NCBI GenBank assembly: GCA_964387775.1
Contig: CAYLZO010000002.1
Location: 11,446 to 75,445, forward strand
Direction of reading: 5' to 3'
Origin: CAYLZO01 sp964387775
Lineage (GTDB): Bacteria > Chloroflexota > Anaerolineae > JAAYZQ01
Length of the DNA: 64,000 nt
The notes under the pieces were generated by a model. That model was not told the DNA's origin, did not search any database, and saw only the letters and a list, made by a program, of their open reading frames with translations. This document shows positions 15,402 through 24,000 of this stretch, one piece after another. A program made the translations under genes and the position numbers. Each line of letters starts with the position of its first letter. Position 1 is the first letter of the stretch.

Positions 15402-18003
15402 CGACGGCCTCCTCTGAGGTGGGCAGCGTGAACCCAAAGATGCTGCCTTCGCCCATTTTGCTCTTGAGCCAGATCCGCCCGCCGTGCAGCTCGACCAGGG
15501 ACTTGGTGATAGCCAGGCCCAGGCCGGTGCCCGATTGATCCTGCACCAGCGGGTCCTCGCTGCGGTAGAATCGCTCGAAAACGTGGTCGAGTTCGTCCGG
15601 CTGGATGCCGATGCCGGTGTCCCGGATCGTGGTTTCCACCACGCCGTCCAGCCGGCTGGCGGCGATGGTGATCTGCCCGCCTACGGGCGTGTAGCGGCAG
15701 GCGTTGCTGACCAGGTTGGTCAGGATCTGCACCACGCGCTGGGGATCGCCCAACACCCGGGCGCTTTCGGGCTCGATCTGGACCGCGACCTCCAGCTCCT
15801 TCTCCGAGACCAGGGTGGAGAGCGCCTCCAGGGTGTCGCCGACGGCCTCTTGCAGGTCGAGGGGCTCGGCCAAGATCGTCAGGCGGCCGTCGTCGATCTT
15901 GGAAATGTCCGAGAGGTCGGCCACTAGCCGCATGAGGCGCCGGATGTTCCTCTGGGTCGTCGTCAAGCACCGGGTCTGCTTCGCGGTCAAGGGGCCGGCC
16001 CGCTCGGCCGCCAGGAGGTCGGTATAGCCCCGGATGGCCGTCATAGGGGCACTCAGCTCGTGATAGATGGCCGAGACGAAATTGCGCAGTTCTTTGGTCC
16101 GCTCCCGGACCTTTTCTTCCAGCTCCCGGCTGGCGGCCCGGACCTCTTCGTAGAGGCGGGCGTTCGCGATGGCGACGGCGGCCTGGTTGGCCAGCGCCCG
16201 CAGCAGGTCGAGCTCCTGCCGGGCATAGATGTCGCCCGACCGTTTCGGACCTAGCAGGTAGACTCCGACCATGCTATTGCCGCTGACGAGGGGCAGTACG
16301 ACGCGAACGTCGGCTTGTCCCCAGGCTTCCGGCAGTTGGTCGGCCAGGGTCTGGGCTTTGTCGCCCTCGCCATCCAGCAGCAGGATCTGGCCGGGACGGG
16401 CGAGGTTCACGGCCGGGCCGCTGCGGGAAGAAAAAGAGAGGTCCAGGGCCGGTGCTGGGTCTGCCTGGCTGCCGGCTGTTTGCGCTGGCAGGGGCTCGAA
16501 GGTGGTCTCGTCTTTATTGAGCACCAACAGCCACGCCCAAGAGATCGACATCTGTTCGGGCACGCGTTCGAGGAGGAGCTGGCCCAGGTGGCTGAAGCGC
16601 AGGCTGGTGCCCAGCTCCAGGCTCCAGCGGACGATGGCCTGCTGGAAGCTGACCTGCTGCCGAAAAAAGTGCCGGTCGATGACGGTCTGGATGCGGCGCC
16701 GCAGGGGATCGACCAGTATGCCGATGATCAGCGCCGAAACAAAGACCAGGAGTGTGTAGCCGCTGCTGCCGGTGGCCAGGCCCAGGGCCGTGGAAGCCAG
16801 GGTGATGAGCAGCAGGTAGATGGCGGCCAGGGTCCCCGTCAGCAGGCTATAGACCACGCTGCGGTTGAGGACCAGGTCGATGTCCAGCAGGCGGTAACGC
16901 AGGATGGAAAAGCCGAACGTGACGGGCAGGGGCAGCAGGCCCAAGAGCAAGAGGACGCTGGTTTCGGCCGTGTGCAGCCTCAGGATCGTCAGGATGATGT
17001 CGATGACGTTAACCACGACAGCACAGCTCAGGCCGACCATGATCCACTGGATCTGGCGTTTCACGACGGGCTGGGCCGTGGTCGTATAGACGTAGGCCAG
17101 GCTGGCCAGGCCAAAGGCTGCGCTGATTCCCAGGTAGCCAAAGGCCACGTTGTTTAGCAGCTCGTACTGCGGACCGGCGTATTTCCCGGTGCCTCTGGCC
17201 ACCGATCCGGCCAGGGTGTAGATGAGTAGCCCCATCAGGACCAGACCGGGCAGGTGAAGGAGGGCCGACCAGCGATTCCGCACAAAGGGCCGTTCTTCCG
17301 GATAGCTGAGGAAAAAGAGGATGGCCATGCCGGGCGTCATGGTGAGGGCGATGATCTGGACGTAGATGAGCGGGACGAGTTCTGCCCTGAACAGGGAAAA
17401 ATACAAGCCCAAGGGAAGCGCGGTCAGGAAAAAGAGGCGCGCCGCTCTGCGTTCGGGGTGTTGAAAGAGCACCAAGACGCCCATAGCCAGAAAGGCAAAG
17501 GTGACGATGTTGCGCAGGAACAGAGGCAGCGCGGGCGGAGGCCCTTCAATCGAGGCCGGGAGTGTAAGTGTTTCGCCGTCCCGCGCCACGTCGATGGTAA
17601 TTGTGGCGCCCGGCGCAAACTCCCTGAGGGCTCGGCGGTAGCCCATCACGGTGGAAATGGGTTTGCCATGGATGGCCAGCAGTTGATCGCCCGCTTGAAA
17701 GCCCAATTCGCCGCCCAGGGGGCCAACCCCGGCAATGACGAGCGTTTCGGGATTCAGCCGGTCATAAACCTCGCGGCTGACGAATCTTTTGCTCAACTCG
17801 CCATAGATTCCCGTCCCCTGCAAGACCAGAAAGAGAGCCGCCAACACCAGGGCGCCGACGCGAATTCGTTGCGCCCGCACCAGACCCCTGTCGTGCTGGA
17901 TCTCGGCCGGGCTGTGCGGCTGCGTCCCGACTTTGGGAGCGCTGATGTCTTGGGTGCCAGGCGATGCCGACAGTGTCGGGGCCGCCCTCCGTTGGCGATT
18001 CAT
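15391..18003 (-). CDS. PDZ-membrane-GAF sensor histidine kinase
   Basis: An 870-residue sensor kinase. Its order is a cytoplasmic N-tail, one membrane helix (~48-68), a PDZ-like domain (~90-155, GELGFQAGDQLLAIHGKP), a multi-helix membrane block (~160-435), a GAF domain (~460-610), HisKA with intact His (AIYHELSAPMTAIRGYTDLL, ~649) and HATPase (NLVSNACRYT, RDTGIGIQPDE, GTGLGLAITKSLVELHGG). The PDZ placement between the first helix and the membrane block suggests an extracytoplasmic peptide- or protein-binding site. It starts 5 bp after the giant kinase gene and overlaps the next kinase gene, so the three are co-transcribed. Confidence 0.92.
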   Translation of the reverse strand: MNRQRRAAPTLSASPGTQDISAPKVGTQPHSPAEIQHDRGLVRAQRIRVGALVLAALFLVLQGTGIYGELSKRFVSREVYDRLNPETLVIAGVGPLGGELGFQAGDQLLAIHGKPISTVMGYRRALREFAPGATITIDVARDGETLTLPASIEGPPPALPLFLRNIVTFAFLAMGVLVLFQHPERRAARLFFLTALPLGLYFSLFRAELVPLIYVQIIALTMTPGMAILFFLSYPEERPFVRNRWSALLHLPGLVLMGLLIYTLAGSVARGTGKYAGPQYELLNNVAFGYLGISAAFGLASLAYVYTTTAQPVVKRQIQWIMVGLSCAVVVNVIDIILTILRLHTAETSVLLLLGLLPLPVTFGFSILRYRLLDIDLVLNRSVVYSLLTGTLAAIYLLLITLASTALGLATGSSGYTLLVFVSALIIGILVDPLRRRIQTVIDRHFFRQQVSFQQAIVRWSLELGTSLRFSHLGQLLLERVPEQMSISWAWLLVLNKDETTFEPLPAQTAGSQADPAPALDLSFSSRSGPAVNLARPGQILLLDGEGDKAQTLADQLPEAWGQADVRVVLPLVSGNSMVGVYLLGPKRSGDIYARQELDLLRALANQAAVAIANARLYEEVRAASRELEEKVRERTKELRNFVSAIYHELSAPMTAIRGYTDLLAAERAGPLTAKQTRCLTTTQRNIRRLMRLVADLSDISKIDDGRLTILAEPLDLQEAVGDTLEALSTLVSEKELEVAVQIEPESARVLGDPQRVVQILTNLVSNACRYTPVGGQITIAASRLDGVVETTIRDTGIGIQPDELDHVFERFYRSEDPLVQDQSGTGLGLAITKSLVELHGGRIWLKSKMGEGSIFGFTLPTSEEAVDGS

Positions 18004-18008
18004 CGAGC

Positions 18009-21000
18009 CTACCTCTCCGATATGGCGCTCTTGATCTCGTCAACGAGCCCTTCGATGGACAGCGGCTTGGTCACGTATTGATCGGCGCCCATGCCCAGGA
18101 CACGGACGCGATCCCGCTCCTTGTCCACCGGGCTGGCGGTGATGACGATGATGGGGATGAAAAGGGTGGCTTCGTCCGATTTCAGGCGGCGGATGACCTC
18201 GTACCCATCTATGCCCGGCATCCTCAGGTCGAGCAAGATGAGGTCGGGGTGGCTTTCGGCCACTTGGTCCAGCGCCTCCCGGCCGTTCTTGGCGGTCCGG
18301 ATGTGGTAGCCGTGGAAGGACAGCGCCTCTTCGAGGAATCCTCGGATGTCGGGATCGTCGTCCACGACGAGGAGGTGGCGTGGTGCGTCGTCGTCGTGGG
18401 GACGCAGCGCTTGCTCGATGCTTTCTAGCAGCTTTTCCTCGGCGAAAGGCTTGACGACGTAATCCACAGCCCCTAACGCATAGCCCTTGTCTTTCTCGGT
18501 GAGGACTGCCGAAGCAATCACCACCGGGATCGGGCTGGTCAAGGGATGGGCTTTGAGCTTTTCCAGCACCACAAAGCCGTCGATGTCGGGCAACATGATG
18601 TCCAGGGTGATGAGTTGGGGCTGCTCTTCCCGGGCCAGCCAGATGGCGTCCTCGCCGCTGCCGGCCAGCAGCACCTGGTAACCCTCGAATTCAAGCTGCC
18701 GGCGCAGGAGCAGGGCCAGGTCCCGATCGTCCTCCACGACGAGGATTTTCGGGCGGCGGCTAATGACCGTCGTCGCCTCGGGGCTGAGCAGGTCGGGGTC
18801 CACGTCGGGCGCGTCGGCCGTCGCCAGGGGCAGGGTGAAGCTAAAGGTCGAGCCTACGTCCACCTCGCTTTCGACCCAAATCTGGCCGCCCAGCATGTCC
18901 ACGAACATCTTGACGATGGACAGTCCCAGGCCGGTGCCCCCCGCCTCCTCGACGACCGGGTCGTCCACCCGGTAGAAGCGGTCAAAGATGCGGGCCGCGT
19001 CGTCCTCGGCAATGCCGATGCCGGTGTCGGCGACGTCGATCCGGACGAATCCGTCCAATTCTGTAGCCGACACGGTGACCCGCCCGCCTTCGAGCGTGTA
19101 CTGCCAGGCGTTGGCGATGAGGTTGTTCAGCACCTGCGTGACCCGGTCTTTATCGCCGCGTACTTCGGGCAGCCCCTTGGGAACGTGGCACTCCAACGTG
19201 ATGTACTTTTCCCGATACTGCTCCTGGAAGGCGAGTTCGACCTGGGAGATAATCTCTCTCAGGTCCAGAGCCTCGATGTTCAGCCGGATGCGCCCGGTTT
19301 CGATGCGCGAGATGTCGAGGATGTCGTTCACCAGGGCCGTGAGGCGGTCGGCGTTGGCCTTGATAATCTGCAAAAAGTTCCGCTGGCTGTCGCTGAGCCC
19401 CCCGGCCATGCCCAGGAAGAGCAGGTCGGTGTAACCCTTGATGGACGTCATCGGCGTCCGCAGCTCGTGGGAGACGGTCGAGATGAATTCGTTCTTGAGC
19501 CGCTCGATCTCCACCTCGCGGCTGATATCGCGCAGTGCCGCTACCACGCCGGGCGCGCCGCCGATGGCGGTGATGAGCGGCGCGAGGTTGACGGCCAGGG
19601 CCCGCTTGCCCGCTTCGAGGCGGACGGTGCTGGTCTCAAAGAGCCGGTCGCGGCTGGTCGGATCTTCCAACCGGTGGCGCAGCTCGGAGTAGAGGCCCTG
19701 GGCCAGCTCGCGCTGGGCCGGCGTCTCGCCCAGGCCCAACATGTAGCGAAAGTGGTCGCCTTCCAGCGCCTTGGCCGAGATGCCCAACAGCTCCTCGGCG
19801 GCCGGGTTCACCAGGAGCACACGGCCGTTGTGGTCGATCACGAGCACGCCGTCGGCGATTGATTCGAGAACCGCCTGGTTCTTGGCGGCTTCCTCCTGCT
19901 GCGATTGGAGCATCGAGCCAAGCTGGTCGGCCTGGTCGGTGATGAAGGCATAGAGGTCCGAGTTGTTGACCGCCATCGCGATCTGAGAGGCCGCGGCGGT
20001 GACCAGTTTGAGGTGCTCCTCGGTAAAGAAGCCGATCGACGGGTGGCCCAGCGTCAACACGCCGAGGATGTCGCCACCGCCCAGCGACAGTGGGGCCGCC
20101 AGGGCCGAGTGGATCTCGAGTTCCCGGCCCGGGATCTTGAGCCAGCGCGACTCCTCGGCAATGTTCGGCACCAGGACCGGCTCTCGGTGTTCGACCGTCC
20201 AGCCGGCCAGGCCCACGCCCGCTTTCAGCGGCGTGCGCTCGCCCACGGCAATCTCGATCACTTCGGGCGGCATCTCGTCCTTGTTCCAGTGGACGGCGAC
20301 CTCGACGGGGTTCAACGTGGCCCGCAGCTCGAGAAAGCGCGACTCCTGGTCGAGCAGCATGATGGTGCCGTGGGTCACGCCCAGGGCATCGGCAAAGAGT
20401 TGCAGCGCCCGCTCCAGGACCCGCTCCAGCTCCAGGGTGGTGCCCAGCTCGCTGGTGATGCGGTACAGGGTCTCGACCCGGTCGCGCTCCAGCGTCAACT
20501 CTTCGAGGGCCTGCTCCAGGTCGCGGGTGCGCGCCTCGACGCGGTCCTCCAGCTCGTTGCTAAAGTCCACGATCTGCCGATAGAGCTGGGCGTTGCGCAC
20601 GGCTGCCGCCGTCCCCGCGGCCAGCGTAGAAAAGAGGGCCAGGTCCTGTTCATCGTAGACCCTGTCTCGCGTGTAGTCCTGGATGGCCATCACGCCCACG
20701 ATCCGGTCGGCAGCGACCAGCGGCACGCCCATCCACGATCTAGCCCGCTCGCCGACCTGGCCGATGCCATACTTTTCGTGGAAGGCCACGACCTCGTCGA
20801 GGCTGCGGAGCAAGATCGGCTCCCGGGTGCGGAGGATGTAGCCGGTAAGTCCCGCCTTGACGCTGTACCGGGCGACGGGCTCTCGCTCGCCATGTTCCTG
20901 GGCAAAGGCCAGGGTCCACTCCTCCTGGCCTTCCTGGTAGGTTGCGATGTAAAAGTTGGTGGTGTCAAAAATGCGGTTGACCTGTTGGTGGATCGTTTCC

Positions 21001-24000
21001 AGCAGGTCCTTCAACTCCAGGCTGGAGCTGATGGTCTGGCCCATCTCGTTGAGCACCGAAAGCTCGTTGATGCGCCGCTGGCGTTCCTCAAAGAGGGAGA
21101 CGTTCTGGAAGGCGATGGCCGCCTGCCCGGCGACGGTGGCCAGCAGATTCAGGTGGCCCTCGTCAAAGGCATTTTCCTGGTCAAAACTCTGCACGGCGAT
21201 GGCGCCGATGGCCCGGTCTTCGGCGATCATGGGCACGCCCAACCAGGATTTGGCCGGGTCTCGCTCCAGGGTCAGATCGTGCTCGCGCAGGAATTCGGTG
21301 GTGCCGTGGGTCAGCAGGATCGGCTCGCCGGTGCTGATGAGGTAGCTGGTGAGCCCCTGGCCCAGCTCGAGCTGGACCTTGGGCTGGCGCTGGCTGTTTT
21401 CCACCAGATATTCGACGTCGATGGTCTGGGCCTCGGCATCGTAGAGCGCGATGTGAAAGTTCCGGGTGTCCAGGAGTTTGCCGACCTGGGTGTAGATCAT
21501 CTCGGCCAGTTGCTCGGCGTCGAGCGCGCTGCTGATGGCCCGGCCGATCTCGTTGATCGTGGCCAGCTCGGCGACGCGGCGCTGGGTCTCTTCAAAGAGG
21601 GAGGCGTTTTGGATGGCGACGGCCAACTGGTCGGCTGCGATCTCGAGGGAGGCGGCGTCTTCTTCTGTAAAGGCCCCGGCGTGATCCGCTTCGGCGTGTA
21701 GAACCCCCGCCACCCTCTCTGCAATGCGGATGGGGACCGAGAGGCTGGCCGGCGCATCCCAGGCCCCGGTGCGATAGTATCGCTCGTCAGTGCGTGTATC
21801 GTTTACGAGCACGGTCTCGCCCTCGGCGGCCGCTGTGCCGATCAGGCCCTGGCCCGGCGCCTGCCGATAGTTGGACGGGATGACGTCCCAGAAGCTCTCG
21901 TTGGCCGCGGCTACGGCCAGCTCGCCGGACTTTTCGTCCACCAGCAGGACGGCCACGCGAAAGTAGCCCAGGTTTTGATGCAGGGCGTTGACCGTCGTCT
22001 CTAGCATCTCTTGCAGTTCGAGTTGGGCAGCGGCCCGGCGGCCGATGACGTTCAGCAGCGAAAGCTGCACGGCCGCCTGCTGCGTGCCGGCAAAGAGGCG
22101 GGCGCTTTCGAGGACCACTGCGGCCTGGTCGGCCAGGGTGCTGAGCAAGACCTCGTCCGATTGGGAGAAGGCGTGGGTCTCGGTGCTCCCCGCGGTCAGT
22201 ACGCCAATGACCTGCCGGCCGGCCATCATCGGCACGCAGATCATCGAACCGATGGGGCTGGGACCCTCGACGAAGCGGGGTTCACGGCTGGCGTCGGGGA
22301 CCAGCAGGGGGCTGCCCGTCGCCGCCACGTGGCCGACCAGCCCCTCGCCGAGGCCGAAGCGGAGGTCGGCCAGCTCGTCGGGGCTGGGACCCTGGCTGGC
22401 GACCGCCACAAAGAGTCCGTGTACCGGGTCGGGCTGAAAGACGGCGCTCAGGTCGCATTGCAGCATCTCGCTCACGGCCCGAACCGCCGTGTTGCGTACG
22501 TGGTCGGGGTCCAGCACCTGGGTCAGCGAGCGCCCGACTTCGTTGATGCGGGCCAGGTTGTCGGCCCGGGTTTGGGCGTCGCTGTAGAGTTGGGTGTTCT
22601 CGGCAGCGATGGCGGCCTGGTTGGCAAAGATGGCCAGGGCTTCGAGGGTCTGGCGGGAGGGCCGCCGGTCGTCCCGGGGATCGTCCACCGAGATGATGCC
22701 CAGCAGCCGCCCGCCACTGCCCCGCAGCGGGGCGAGGAGCATGTCGTTGGCGTGCCACTGCCCCTCCTGCCAGTCGCCCCGGCCGACCATCGGGGCGTGG
22801 GTGTGGAGTTTGGCCGCCCAATCCTCCCGTTTTTGAAAGGGGAAGAAGTAGCAGAGACCCTGGCGGTACTCCTCGCGCAAGATTTTTTCGTAGCGCGCTA
22901 CGGGCTGGCGGACCTTTTGCAGTTGCTCAAAGGCGCGAAGTGTCAGACCGGCGGCGGCCATGCGTCGCAGGGTGGGCCGGGTGCTCTGCCAGTTCTCGAC
23001 TACGCTGATGAGCACCACGTTAAAGCCGACCGTCTCCTGGATGGCGTAGGCGATCTCTTCCAGCGCCTCTCCCAGCGGCACGTCGGCGCGGAGCTTCTGG
23101 CTGATCTCCAGCAGGCGGCCCATCTGCTCGGTGCGATGGCGCAGGCGGGTGTTGGCCCGGATCTGGTCCTCGTAGCGCAGGGCATTGCCGATGGCGATGG
23201 CCGCTTGCTCGGCCAGCGATTGGACAAAGGTCAGGTCGTCCTGGTCAAAGGCCTCGACGTCGGTGTGGCGCAGGTTGATGAGGCCCACGACGACCTGTTC
23301 GTAGAAAATGGGCACGACGAGGGCCGATCGGGTATCCTGCCGCACGCAGACGCTGCACGTCTCCCGGCGGGCATCGTCGACGATGCGGGCCTCGCCGCTG
23401 CGGCTGACCTGGAGGGTCAGGCTGTCGCCGCTGGCGTCGAGCAGCAGCGCTTCGATGTCGGCCTGCTCTTCGGGCGAGTAGCCCTGGCTGGTTCGCAGCG
23501 AGAGTTCCCCCGTCTCCCTGTCGGTGAGCATCAGGTTGCCGTGGGTGGCGCCCGTCGTCTGCACCGCCGACTCGAGGACGACCTGGAGGATGTGGTCGAG
23601 GGCCAGCGTGGCGTTGAGCTCCTCGATGGTGTGTTGCAGGGCGGTCAATTCCTCCAGGCGGGCGCGCAGACGCTCGTCAGTCTGTTCGTAGAGCCGGGCG
23701 TTCTCGATGGCCACGGCGGCCTGGTTGGCCAGGGCTTGGCCCAGGCGGACGTCGGCCTCGGAAAACTCGCGGACGTGGCGGCTCTCGTACAGCTCCAAGA
23801 GCCCGACGACGTTGTCGCGGGCGATGAGGGGCATCATCATCAGCGATTTTTGCTGCATCTCTTTGAGCAGCGCCACCTCAGCCTCGTCGGCGTCTGGATC
23901 GTCAACCTGAATCACGACCGGCTGGCGGCGTTTCAGAGCTTCGGCTGTGGCGGGATAGTCGTCCAGGGGGTAGGCCACGCCGACGTCTGACGGTGGCAGG

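Noticed and set aside
13332..15431. Long plus-strand open frame (about 700 codons)
   Set aside because: It is antisense to the REC-GAF-GAF kinase-like gene, has His/Gln/Gly-rich low-complexity composition and no recognisable domain; high G+C creates such frames.
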